Shown one piece after another: positions 25,689 to 36,832 of a stretch of DNA of 64,000 bases; position 1 is the first letter of the stretch, and every line of letters starts with the position of its first letter. The position numbers and the translations under genes were made by a program. The DNA lies in NCBI GenBank assembly GCA_963969595.1, contig OZ018417.1, positions 1,552,501 to 1,616,500 on the forward strand, written 5' to 3'. The stretch is from Neckera pumila (taxonomy: Eukaryota > Streptophyta > Bryopsida > Hypnales > Neckeraceae). The notes under the pieces are model-generated. The model was not told the DNA's origin and did no database searches. It was given only the letters and a program-made list of their open reading frames with translations.

Positions 25689-25961
25689 TTGATTTTGGTG
25701 GCGTTCTTGCTACTGGGAGTGGAATTGGGAGTGGAACTGGGAGCAGAATTGGAAGTAGAACCGGGAGTGGAACTGGGAGTAGATGAAAATTGGGCCAACG
25801 GCACAGGGTCACACTAGAAAATTACTTTTATTTTGATTTTGGTGGCGTTCTTGGTACTGGGAGTGGAACCGGGAGTAGAACTGGGAGTAGAATCGGAAGT
25901 AGAACTAGGAGTGGAACCAGGAGTAGATGAAAATTGGGCCAACGGCACAGGGTCACACTAG
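25689..25961 (+). repeat. Minisatellite, two about 146-bp units
   Basis: Both units start GATTTTGGTGGCGTTCTTG, contain variants of a 12-base TGGGAGTGGAAC motif and end near GGCACAGGGTCACACTAG. Confidence 0.85.
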
Positions 25962-26378
25962 TTGAAAACTAAATTAGAAAAAGGACTTCAAAGTTTATTT
26001 TAGAGTAGAGATTCCATAACTACCCTATAACTAAGAATCCTCATAACTTTTGTCTTGTTAATCCAAATGGAATAATTCAAAGCTTTCCAAATATATATAA
26101 ATCTATAAAACCGATTTCAAATTTTAATTTTTCAAAAAAAAAATTTGAAGAATTTTTTGAGTTGCCCAGGCTGCCCACCAAAAGCAGAAGATTATATATC
26201 ATGCAATAATCTTTTACCCATAAAGTCAAAAGTTATGAAAACTATTGGGCCTTGAAGCTACTCTTTGGGCACATCTTGTGTGAAAATTTCAAAGAAAAAA
26301 ATTAAAATTTCCATTCATAGTGAGCTGCTCAAAATTGCTATGTTGCCAAAAAATGGTATTTGGTCCTTTAGGGGTTAA

Positions 26379-27478
26379 GTTTATATTTATTTAGGTTAAG
26401 TGTTGGATAAATTTTTGGCAAGGTTTTCTTTGATATAATCTTTCAATGCAGAAAATTTGTTTTGGAATAATACCTTAGAAGCACTTGCAAGCCTTGCTAT
26501 TCAAAAATGTCATGTTTTTTTGAACAATTGCTACTCAAAGATAATATTATTAACTACATTTAAAATGATATTTTAAATTAGAATTTTCAAATTTCCTCCA
26601 TTTTAAAAACAAATTATATTGCAACATTTTCAAAAAAAGTGTTATTTATTCAAATTCTTCAAAAAAAGTCTTTATCACACTTCAATATAGATGACTTATA
26701 TTTTTCTAAAATATACTTTCTTTGCTCTTGTTACAAGAGTGAACTTTTGTATACAAAAACATTCAAACTTCATTTAAAAGACAAGAAATTCTTGAATTCT
26801 ACATGTAAATGTGCAATATTTGCAAGAAAATTTTAAGTCAATAAAATTTTAGAGAATGGTTTGTGAAAGTGGAGGGGGGCAACTATCTGACAATTTGACT
26901 TCCTAAAAACTATTTTTAATATTTGAATTGAATTTTGGTTAATATACTTTAGTTTGACAACAAGACCAAGCTATTTCTAAAATGTAATTTCTTCCTAGTA
27001 TCTATGTAGAAGCAGAAGCATCATAAAACTAGGCAAAGGTAATTTTGACTCTCAAAAACTCAAAATTATTTTTCAATTCTGAAACATTATGGAAATTTGC
27101 TCTAAGTGCTCTATTATGTAAGGAGGAGTCGCAGTGTTACAGTAGCTTTAGAGACTTCATTGCATTGGGGGAAGCCAAATTCATCCCGTTTGAATGAACG
27201 TAGGATTCTTCAACGAGTTCGTGAAAGCCTTCTTACTTATACCCTCATTTTCTTCTACATGCATTCTTTCATTGAGTTAGGGAAATTAATGAGGGCTTTC
27301 TACTATAACTATCCATCATGCTTTAAATTTCTAGCAAATTTTTGCCAAAATCTTTTTGGGATGCACAAGCATTTGGCTACCGATACACTAGAAAAGGACT
27401 TATATAGATGAAATCACCAAAAATATCTCTAAAAAGTATTAGACTTGCTAAATTTTAGATGAAGTTTATTTATTTTAT
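26379..27478. other. AT-rich gene-free interval
   Basis: No supportable gene; one less AT-rich patch at 27105-27240 has no recognisable product. Confidence 0.5.
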
Positions 27479-28131
27479 CTCCTAAAGTCCCAAAGCCTTG
27501 TTTCCATCAAAAACCACTCAATACTGCCATTTCTACTGCAAAGTGATCAAAAACTTAAATTTTTTTTCTTTTTGTATATATAACCATGGGATCTTTCACT
27601 AGACTAGTGTATAAATGTGTGGAAGAAATTTCAAAAACTTTGAGCACGTAGATTGCAATATATTTGCATTTAAAGTGAAGGAAAAGCAATTTTGTTCATG
27701 GAATTTTCTTTTTTTTTTAATTGTGAAAATTGAGTTTAGAAATGAATCCTACAAGTTATTTTTTCAAGAAAATGCTCTAATTGTCCAAAAAAACAAGATT
27801 GTCTATAACTCTTACATAATAAATTCAAATGGAATGAATCAAATCTTCTCATGTAGATAAAAATTACAACCTAAGATAAACAAATTTAACAAATTTAAAA
27901 AAAAAATTGTGGGGGGGACTTTAGATGCTGTCCCCCAAACCTACAAAAGAGCTTTTTGTGCTATAACTTTTGCTCTCAGGCACCGATTGAAATAAAAATT
28001 ATATTTCCAGGAAGCAAATGTTTTTTTTTATCTTCATCAAAAATTTGATAAAATCATGATGAAAAATTAAGACCATAGGAACTTGTCTGAAATACATTTT
28101 GTTTCCTGAGGAGACAATGGAACTTTAGGGG
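27479..28131. mobile_element. PiggyBac-type MITE, copy 8, shortened
   Basis: 653 bp with a degraded left end (CTCCTAAAGTCCCAAAG after TTAT) and a good right end (GGAACTTTAGGGG before TTAA 28132-28135). The interior has the family's 'actgccatttct' and 'ataacttttgctctcaggcac' blocks but lacks about 270 bp compared with copy 2. Confidence 0.75.
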
Positions 28132-28463
28132 TTAAAGAATGATTTGGATGAAAGCACATATTTGGAGGATGGATGTAAAAAAAAAGATGATTGTTTTTAT
28201 GGGCGTGTGGTTTAATCAAGGTATGTGCAAGTCGCTCTACCAAGAAGAAAATAGAATTCAAACATTGCTCCCTCTATTCTTCCTTTTGCGGCTTAAGGTG
28301 GATACCCCCTAAAATGCCACTTTTTGCTACTATGCCTAATTACTATTATTAGACTAGTATAATTTCCATATTTTCTTGTTGGCAAGTGAAAGGAGGTTTC
28401 AATGCGATTAAATTTCTTTTTTGTTAAAGGCTGGTTCTAAAATTGTTTCTTTTCTATAGCATT

Positions 28464-28618
28464 ACACAAGAGACTTTTTTTGCATTTCCTTCTCTCACTT
28501 TCCCCTGGATAATTGATAAATCCTGTAACTTTTCCTTGTGTCACAATCCAAAAGTCACATGAATTACCAATTGCACATGGGAAAGTGAAAGAGGGAAATG
28601 CAAAAAAGTCTCTTGTGT
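28464..28618. mobile_element. 155-bp hairpin MITE
   Basis: The ends ACACAAGAGACTTTTTTTGC and (inverted) ACACAAGAGACTTTTTTGCA continue as imperfect arms of about 45 bp around a loop of about 60 bp. Non-coding. Confidence 0.8.
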
Positions 28619-31028
28619 TAGAAAAAAAATCAACCTTCTGGAGGGTTGCTCCACGGACCCCTTTAGTACCCTAAAATTTCGTTTTTAGGGGCTGAAAAAT
28701 TAGTTTTTCCCCTATTTCCGTGCAGCTGAACACTGTTGTGACAGTGGCGCAGGAACCCAGATTTTTGAATAAAAAATATAAAAAAAAAAAAAAAAATTTG
28801 CTCTAATGGGTACATATTGATTTTGGAGATGTATACAATGTAACGATGGCGGTTGTGGGGTAGTGGGTATTCAGGGTGCCCACCTTGATTCTTCCACCAC
28901 TATCCAGTTCTCTCCATCATTCTCCGAAACTACACGTACACGTACAGTAAGCAGACCAATGATTTCTTCCGAATTTCGTCCAAAAAAACGGTCCTCCAAA
29001 TCTTCAATTGGTTCAAGCCTGGTCTGACAATACCCTGACACCCTTGAATCACGCTCCAGTCTCATTGTTTGTGCCGCTCCAGGCGGCCCACATTAAGTTA
29101 TCGATCAATCTACTCGGGCGGACCGCAGGCTGCATGGACCTCAGATTGAAGGACCTTTCACGGCGACTTTTCTTTACAAAATGAGTCCGGAGGTACTGTC
29201 CCTGCCCTGACTCGAGCCGGCCCAGGGATCGACAATTCATTCATTTAAATTCTTAGCTAGAGTACGGTAGTGCATGCGTCACAATGGGGTCCTCATTTCA
29301 TCACGTGGAGGAAGCCATTGCAGCCCATGCTTGTGTAGAGATTAATTGTAATAAACTAACATGTAGGGAGCTCATCCTGGAGGCTTTTTAAAGTAACTCA
29401 TTTCTCTTATTATTAAAACAGAAAATTATAATGGGGTACTTCACTTGCATGTCCCTACTAGCTCCCTACGGACTGGTTTCGATATTATGTAAGTTATGCA
29501 TTTTTGGTTTGGAAATTATGTAAGTTGTGCATTTTTTAAGGTTTTGGTCATGGGATGTTTAACATTGTGGATAAGTGGTTGTACATTTTCATATTCACAA
29601 GACCCTAATATCTACTTCTCAGCTACAGATCTGGTAAGGGGGTTCTAAATCTACCCATGTTCTAATTGCGTCTCGTCTCTAGGAACAGGTGACATATTGA
29701 GTGAAACATCTATGGCAGCTATTGATTGACAGTTTATGCTTACTGCATTTCTTTTGACCTGTTTAAAGCAAAGCTTGTCACGGCGAAAGGTCTTCCACGT
29801 AAATGGGTTCATGTGCGCGCGGAAACATGTATATAACTGCATTCAGTTCTCTTCCAATTGTAAGCAGCAAACCGTGAGCTCCAACCATAGCTAGCTAAGT
29901 ATAGCAACTCCATTGCGTGATTGCGGCGTTTATTGCTGGTACGCTTCGAGAATTTCTCTCCGATCAGTCTGACAGTGACTGAGTCTCGATCATCTTCTTC
30001 TAACTCTTTCATTTTTCGGGCATTTGGAGCCTGTTGTGAGTGATTTCATGCCATGCGTAGGATTTTAGGATTCTTCCTGTATTCAATTCCTGTATGCTTG
30101 ATCATATTGGTGATGTGGCCTCGATCAGTCGTGGTCTCGATTCGATATATATAACAAATTGCTGACCATGGATACTGATCGATCGATATTCGAGTGCATT
30201 ATCGATAAAATTTATCAGGTGTCCAGACATTGGAATTCCAGTACTGTATGTCGCTATAATTCTCCAGCTTTTCTATAAGATTTCATCTCTGTGATCGATT
30301 CCGAAATCAAATTTGTACCTTTTGTGTGTGCGTGATCATATCGATGAATGATGCTCGATGTGGACTCAGTTGTTTACAACACCACAAACGGGCAACGGTA
30401 GAACCGCGAGGCTCTCTCCCACTGGTAGCAAAGAATTGAAATGGGGTGCTTCATCTTCTCGCAGTGTGAACGGCGCCTCTGTAAGAATTGGACAATTACA
30501 GAACGGAAATCGTACGGGTACGTCGGGTAGTGTCTGCCCCAGTGGAGCAGAACCAAAATTTGCTGTAGACAGTTAGAAGTGAGCATTCAAATTGATAGAT
30601 ATCCCTGTGCATGCATGAGCAGAGTCAGTGCTTTACGTCGTAAGAATTCTACTAACGTGCTTAATTAAAAACTCGAGCGAGCTAGCTTTACAACTAATGT
30701 TCTGTTGTGAACTGAAACGACATTATTTAGATCAATTCTGTGAGACGTAACTGATCATAAGTACTAATTAATGATCAAAAGTGACTCAGTAAGTTGCCCG
30801 CATGTCCGTGGTGTGAGAAATTGCTGTACCACTGATAAATAGTGCATTACCAGGAGTCGCGTATACGAATTCGTCGACGTCTTAAGAGTTTCAGTGACTG
30901 GATGGTTATATGTACAACTAGCTATGATTGGGTTCTTGTGATTGGTCGGACTTGAATTTTGGATTGATCAAGATTGTAGCCGAATTGAAGCTGTATTTAA
31001 TTTATATCTGTGAGCAGATCGAGCGATC
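28619..31028. other. Upstream region of the hevein-EG45 gene
   Basis: Less AT-rich than the transposon nests and rich in GATC-type words (for example gatcgatcgat near 30178). Open frames at 28871-29240 on - and 30358-30586 are not recognisable; they could be decayed gene fragments. A possible TATA box (TATTTAA) lies near 30993, about 35 bp before the start codon, close for a TATA box unless the leader is very short. Confidence 0.4.
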
Positions 31029-32724
31029 ATGGCTCGCCATGGAAAGATGCTGATAGCATTGGCACTCCTGGCCCTGACCATGGCAGCTGCCGGGCAGCAA
31101 GACCTTGGTCCTCCGGAGTGCGGCAGGCAAAATGGCCACAAGAAGTGCCACAACAACTTGTGCTGCAGTCGAGAGGGCTACTGCGGTTCGGGTGATAAGT
31201 ATTGCAACAACGGCTGTCAAAGTCAATGCCACCCCCGTGAAGTCGATGCTCTAGGCCAAGACTTTGGTCCTCCGGAGTGTGGCAGGCAAAATGGCCACAA
31301 GAAGTGCCACAACAACTTGTGCTGCAGTCGAGAGGGCTACTGTGGTTCGGGTGAGAAGTATTGCAACAACGGCTGCCAAAGTCAATGCCACCCCCGTGAA
31401 GTCGATGCTCTAGGTCAAGACTTTGGTCCTCCAGAGTGTGGCAGGCAAAATGGCCACAAGAAGTGCCACAACAACTTGTGCTGCAGTCGAGAGGGCTACT
31501 GTGGTTCGGGTGAGAAGTATTGCAACAACGGCTGCCAAAGTCAATGCCACCCCCGTGAAGTCGATGCTCTAGGTCAAGACTTTGGTCCTCCAGAGTGTGG
31601 CAGGCAAAATGGCCACAAGAAGTGCCACAACAACTTGTGCTGCAGTCGAGAGGGCTACTGCGGTTCGGGTGATAAGTATTGCAACAATGGCTGTCAAAGT
31701 CAATGCCACCGCCGTGAAGTCGATGCTCTGGGACAAGACCTTGGTCCTCCGGAGTGCGGCAGGCAAAATGGCCACAAGAAGTGCCACAACAACTTGTGCT
31801 GCAGTCGAGAAGGTTACTGCGGTTCGGGTGAGAAGTATTGCGAGAACGGTTGTCAAAGTCAATGCCACCCCCGTGAAGTTGATGCTCTAGGCCAAGACCT
31901 TGGTCCTCCAGAGTGTGGTAGGCAAAATGGCCACAAGAAGTGCCACAACAACTTGTGCTGCAGTCGAGAGGGCTACTGTGGTTCGGGTGAGAAGTATTGC
32001 AACAACGGCTGCCAAAGTCAATGCCACCACGGCTGTGGTCTTAGTGCCAGCACTGGAAAAGCTTCACACTACAGCTCATATATCCGTAAGGTTCTAAACC
32101 TCCAATAAATTGGGTTTAGGAGAGTTGAGGTTTCACCTGAAGGATCGTGCGGTACGGTTAAGTTCATTCTCGCTAGACTGAAAGCGGGTGACTTTAAACA
32201 TTATCTCTTTAATTTGTACCATTAGCTAGCCAGGTCATGCGCGTACAGAATTCCGTAACCTTGCACTAATCCAGAGTCTTCAATTCTAACAGTAATTCAG
32301 CTCCCCCAGTTATCAATTGCACTAAATCTCTAACGATGGGTTACCCGATCAATGAATGTGTGCAGCATCGGCTTGCTATGGCAACGACGAAAATCAATTC
32401 CCGCCAAACCGGCACATGGCTGCAGTGAGCGACGGCAACCCCGACCTATGGAAAAACGGCCAGGGCTGCGGCAAGCACTACCGGATTCGCTGCCAAGGCA
32501 ACGGCTGTCGCAATGGAGACGCCATCACTATCAAAGTGGTCGACCGGTGTCCCAACGGTTGCCAGGGCTGCGTCTTCGATCTGTCGGAGGAAGCATTCGG
32601 TGCAATTGCCGACAAAAATGCTCATACTCACATCACGGTCCAGTATGAGCCCGTTAACAGTGCCGATGCAATCCCCTGGGCCCAGGAGAAGCTCATCGCC
32701 GAAGTTGGACGCATCCGCAAGTAA
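31029..32724 (+). CDS. Secreted protein: six hevein (CBM18) repeats fused to an EG45/PNP-like double-psi beta-barrel
   Basis: Two exons, 31029-32085 and 32366-32724 (GTAAGG..TGCAG; the codon for Pro is split), giving 471 residues. Residues 1-22 are a signal peptide. Residues about 24-335 are six 53-residue hevein units, each with the eight-cysteine pattern (ECG, KC, LCC, YCG, YC, GC, QC), joined by a PREVDALGQD linker. The last part (GKASHYSSYIPSACYGND .. CGKHYRIRC .. VVDRCPNGCQGCVFDLSEEAFGAIAD) is the EG45/plant natriuretic peptide type of expansin-like domain. Hevein domains bind chitin; the likely role is wall or extracellular antifungal defence (inference). In every hevein unit the first of the three sugar-stacking aromatics is Glu (SREGYCG). 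Well-known PR-4 proteins pair one hevein with a barwin domain; this pairing and repeat number differ. Confidence 0.9.
31098..32030 (+). repeat. Six-fold 159-bp coding repeat
   Basis: The hevein units are nearly identical at DNA level, including silent sites; differences are mostly GAT/GAG (Asp/Glu), Phe/Leu and a few third positions. This indicates recent tandem growth or gene conversion rather than old duplication. Confidence 0.93.
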
Positions 32725-32839
32725 TCGATCGATCACTATCGTCGATCAAGGTTCACTGTCCGTCCTGTACATCCCGTTTTGCATGCACTCGATCTCGATC
32801 GATCTCCTGTCGATCAAAGTACGTATTGTAGTAAATTAA

Positions 32840-32845
32840 AATAAA
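32840..32845 (+). terminator. Candidate poly(A) signal of the hevein-EG45 gene
   Basis: AATAAA 116 bp after the stop codon, just before the 125-bp duplication. Confidence 0.45.
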
Positions 32846-33094
32846 CTCCAGATCGATTGATCTAGTTCTTACGGTGTTTTTCCCAGAGCTAGAATCATTG
32901 TTTCGGTCTCGATCTCTCGTTCATGCACTTCTCGTGCATGATCATGTATTTTGCAAATACAGTAGGCTAACTCCAGATCGATTGATCTAGTTCTTACGGT
33001 GTGTTTCCCAGAGCTAGAATCATGGTTTCGGTCTCGATCTCTCGTTCATGCACTTCTCGTGCATGATCGTGTATTTTGCAAAGTGCATTAGGCT
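32846..33094 (+). repeat. Tandem duplication (125 bp) with a small hairpin
   Basis: Two copies (32846-32970, 32971-33094) starting CTCCAGATCGATTGATC differ at few sites. Each carries a 7-bp stem hairpin CATGCAC-TTCTC-GTGCATG. They sit in the 3' flank of the hevein-EG45 gene. Confidence 0.92.
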
Positions 33095-33310
33095 GCTTGC
33101 TAGATTGGTAGTTACCGGTACGCTTCGACGGTATATATCGATCCTTCATTGCAAGCAGCTGTAAGTGTTGTATTTAGCGTGCAGAGCTTTGACCTCTAAG
33201 CTTTGTTTGTCGTGCTTGTAATTAAGCTGTGAAAGCAGCTATCTTAAGCTTAATATATCCAGTCTTCACGACTGTGTATGAGCTCTGAGTGGGCTAAACT
33301 TGTGCTTAAA

Positions 33311-33465
33311 CACAGGAAGACCGGGGAGGCGTTACCCCCCCGGTGTTTATTTTCCCATTGCAGCTTCACCCCCCCTTGACTTTCTTTAAATGGAAAGTCA
33401 AGGGGGGGTGAAGCTGCAATGGGAAAATAAACACCGGGGGGTAACGCCTCCCCGGTCTCCCTGTG
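33311..33465. mobile_element. Nearly perfect 155-bp hairpin (foldback MITE)
   Basis: Arms of 74 and 73 bases (33311-33384, 33393-33465) pair with one mismatch and one single-base length difference around an 8-base loop. Ends CACAGGaAGACC / CACAGGgAGACC are flanked by AAA on both sides. The CAC..GTG ends with a 3-bp duplication recall CACTA-type elements, but this is only suggestive. A transcript through it would form a dsRNA of about 73 bp, a possible small-RNA source. Confidence 0.88.
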
Positions 33466-35149
33466 AAAACGACTGACGCCTGTTTAATTGAGTTTGTTAC
33501 AAGCTGCCTTGAGGAATGTTGTTGCTATGTTTCTGATCGCTTTGCTCGTCACTTTGATTTGCTGCAAACGGATTTTTCCGGGTAGACTGCTGAAGCGACG
33601 ACCTTGGCGATGGCCCCCGGTGTTTCACGGGGTGACTAACACAGGGAGCTGAGGGACTTCATAGTGGTCCATCGCATGTCTCGCCTGTTTGTCGCCTGTC
33701 CTTAACCTGTACCTCGTCTCGTCCATCTTTCTTTAAAAGCAAGTACCTATCCATCTTAATAGCAACTAGTTCAAACCTTATTGACCCATTATTCCTTCCT
33801 TTTGGCATTCTTTCTTCTCATTATTTCTTTCTTTTGACATCCTTCCTTCTCATTATTCCTTCTTTTGGCATTCTTCTTTCCCATTATTCCTTCCTTTTGG
33901 CATTCTTCCTTCTTTGTGGTAGTCCTTTCATTTTACCAAAATAGAAAAGAATTCATAACATAGATTTTATTAGATTTTTTAAATATAAAAAGCCCAATCA
34001 AAAACATAGCTTATTCCAAAAAATTAGACATCCAAAATGTAGCTTGTTAGAAAAGAAAAGAAAAAAATAGACTGTAGCTCTTTATAAAAGTACAAAAGAA
34101 ATCCACATTACTATCATACATCTACATTGTACATGTGATGTGATAAAAACTATACTTTGATACAATAAAAATTAAAGATGATTATAACAAACATTTTAAC
34201 ATATAGATGTGGTCACATATAAGGTATATAATTTGATCATAATAAAGAATTAGGTCAAATTCTTACCAAATGATTAAATTTCATCTCTCATACATGTATA
34301 GATCCAAGAACTCTCTGAAGAAATATTAATTTTCGAATACACATAAAAAATTTCAACCAAAAATATTTCTTATTTATACTTTTAAGAAATAGTAAGTAGA
34401 ACAAAGAAAGGATATATTTAATTTTTTAAGAATTTTTTGATGGAATTGAAAAATCCTCATCCCAATTTTAATGGTTGTAATATTCTAATAAGTAATTTGT
34501 GTTCTATATGTTTTATTCATTTTTTCAAAACTATTATTGAAAATTGAATTCAATGAAGGACTATTTTGATACGATTGTAGTTTTTTTATCTTTGGTTTCC
34601 ATTGCTCTTCAAAAATATAAATTTTTAATAATGAATGGGACAAATGTGTGTATTTTGAAGCATTTTCTTTATTATATAGAACTATAAGTATAAAAATTTT
34701 AGAGATTAAAGAGAAATTAATCAATAACTATATGCTACATTCCTAGAGTTGTAATGAATAAAAAATATATGAATGCATACCAAAATTTATTCCAAAGAGC
34801 TTAACCAATACAAAAATTTGCAGAATTCCAAGGAATTACACTAGTATAGAAATTGATAATAAAAGATCTTTTGATCTAACTAGTACATTTTTATATTTAT
34901 TATGTCATTTTTATTTTTAAAGTTTCTTCTTCTTTTTCTTTTTCTTATCTTTTATAGTTTTCCTAATTTACTTACCTACTTGGGTTTAGGATTTAGAAAT
35001 TTTAGGGTTATAATATACACTCGCAAGAATTAAATGAGAAAGTTCTTTGTCAAATCTTCATCTCTTGTTTTTAATTTGTTAAATTACAATGACAAAAAAC
35101 GTATGCTTCAGACTATTTACTTTGAAAATTGAAGGGCGGCCAAAAGAAA
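33466..35149. other. AT-rich gene-free interval
   Basis: 33800-33920 has a loose 'cattattccttccttttggcattctt' repeat of about 30-40 bases. The rest is AT-rich with no supportable gene. Confidence 0.5.
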
Positions 35150-35839
35150 TCCCTAAACCTTGAATCTTTTTGTTTTTAAATATTTTCCTCAAAAATTACA
35201 ATTTTGTCTACATTTAAAGTTTTGATTCATTCTATTTGGACTAGTGATGAAAAGTTATGGGCAATCTTCTTTTGTTGGCAACGTATGCATCTTTTTTAAA
35301 GAATAAATTATTAAACTCATCTTTGAATTCAATTCTTATCATTATCCTAAATTTTTTGTTAGATAGGATTATATTTGCTTATTACATCACCATTGGGATT
35401 ATTATGAGTCAATTCCATCTTAGAACTATTAATGATTTAGTTTTTCCTTCACTCTTAAACCTACTTCTACTAAACAACTTTTTCATGTGTGAAAATTAAA
35501 TTTTAATTTGTTGAATTATTTTTCCTACATTGTCAACTACATTCTTAAATATAAAGAATTAGAAAATCAAAATCAATAGTGCCTAAAAGTTTATTTAAGA
35601 AGATTTGAAGCCAAGAAATGTAGTCAAACAAGGTGTTTAAAAATTATTTTCTTCGCTTTAAACGCAAATTTCTTGCAATTTACATGCTTGAAGTTCCTAA
35701 AATTTCTTTAAAATATATTTATACTATTGTGCGGACCTTGGTGTTGCCCAAAAAATAGTTTTTGAAGTTCCTTGTTTAAAGTAGTAGAAATGATAATTTG
35801 GAGTGCTTTTCATGGAAAAAAGACTTGGGTCTTTAGAGG
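35150..35839. mobile_element. Truncated piggyBac-type MITE, copy 9
   Basis: The interior follows copy 1 ('gattcattctatttggacta', 'atgaaaagttatgggcaatc', 'attagaactattaatgattt'-like blocks) and the right end is a degraded TCTTTAGAGG before TTAC. The left terminus is missing. Confidence 0.65.
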
Positions 35840-35923
35840 TTACAACGCACTAAAAATACAAAAATTACCAAAAAAAATTTCAACAGAAGTTGCAAAATAT
35901 ATATTTTATTAAATTCCACCATA

Positions 35924-36832
35924 TTAATGGTGGTACTGTACAATATGTTCTACTAGAGTAGACTCAGTAGAGAATGCGGTGCCAACATCTTGAACATATT
36001 TTTGTTGCCAAAGATATTTTGCAAAATAGCCATTGTAGTAGTCCTTTACCGTGCCATATCGTGGTAAAGAACACTTTACTGCACTCTAAGTTCCTTCAAT
36101 AGTATTAGTATGTACACCTGTAACTGGATCTCGAAAATGTAAAGAATGATTAACCGTTTGACGAGAATAGCCCAAAAAACGCAATCGATCCGTGCCATAA
36201 CCACACCAACAATCACTAATAATAGTAGTGCCGGGCTCCACATATTTCACAATTAACTCCTCCAATGTTTCCGCCATTTGATTCGGAACACATGTTAAAA
36301 AAACATTTTTTAAACCATGCTCAAACCCCCAAAATATCTATTGTCCTTCCACTCTTCTACCACGGTTATATTTTCTTTTACCGAACTTGCTCTCATCAAT
36401 TTCTACTATTTTTTGTATACCTCCAATTCTTTCCACATCCTCATCAATCATTGCTAGTACACAAATTTCTTTACAATAATTATACCAATCTACAGTCGTA
36501 TGATACTCTCCAACCCCTGCATGAACATGTGCTAGATCTTGACTACTTTTAGTAGTCCAACAATATATTAGAGTAAGGGCTTGTTTGAGAGTTAATATTG
36601 AATGCTCAAACCAAGTCCCCAATCTAGGTGATTTGGTTTTCCTACAACCAACCTGCCCACAACTCCACACAAAACCGTCCAATCGACTCCTTTCCCTAAC
36701 CTTCCCCATGACTATGCCACATGCATCACAATTCATCCTATCCAGCATGAGTTGTAAATTTTGGGCAAAAGCAAGACAACTCTCTAGATTCTTTGTGCTC
36801 TCCGTGAATTCATGCATAGATAGGGATGCCAT
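35924..36832 (-). pseudogene. Merlin-type (IS1595/ISXO2-like) transposase with two nonsense codons
   Basis: One uninterrupted reading frame of 302 codons except for two TAG codons, at 36338-36340 and about 36088. The N-terminal zinc ribbon is visible (CDACG .. WSCGQVGC). The DDE core is intact: VEIDESKFGKRKYNRGRR (Asp), TTIISDCWCGY (Asp) and HTNTIEG (Glu). Both stops replace positions where Trp is expected (EGQ-W, EGT-W), that is TGG to TAG. The enzyme type moves by cut-and-paste. Only two point changes separate it from an open frame, so the family was active recently. Terminal repeats were not identified by eye. Confidence 0.88.

Larger units (their letters stand above)
24544..26374. mobile_element. 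PiggyBac-type MITE, copy 7, with internal insertion
   Basis: Left end CCCCTAAAGG after a mutated TTGA site (24540-24543); right end TGGTCCTTTAGGGG before TTAA 26375-26378. The outer parts match copy 4. The middle, about 24980-25975, is an unrelated block: TTTG microsatellites, a duplicated GC-rich segment and a minisatellite. That accounts for the doubled length (1831 bp). Confidence 0.82.

Noticed and set aside
5880..28135. Regularly spaced 'cccctaaag' motifs as a CRISPR-like or telomere-like array
   Set aside because: They are far apart, in both orientations and paired with TTAA; they are transposon ends.
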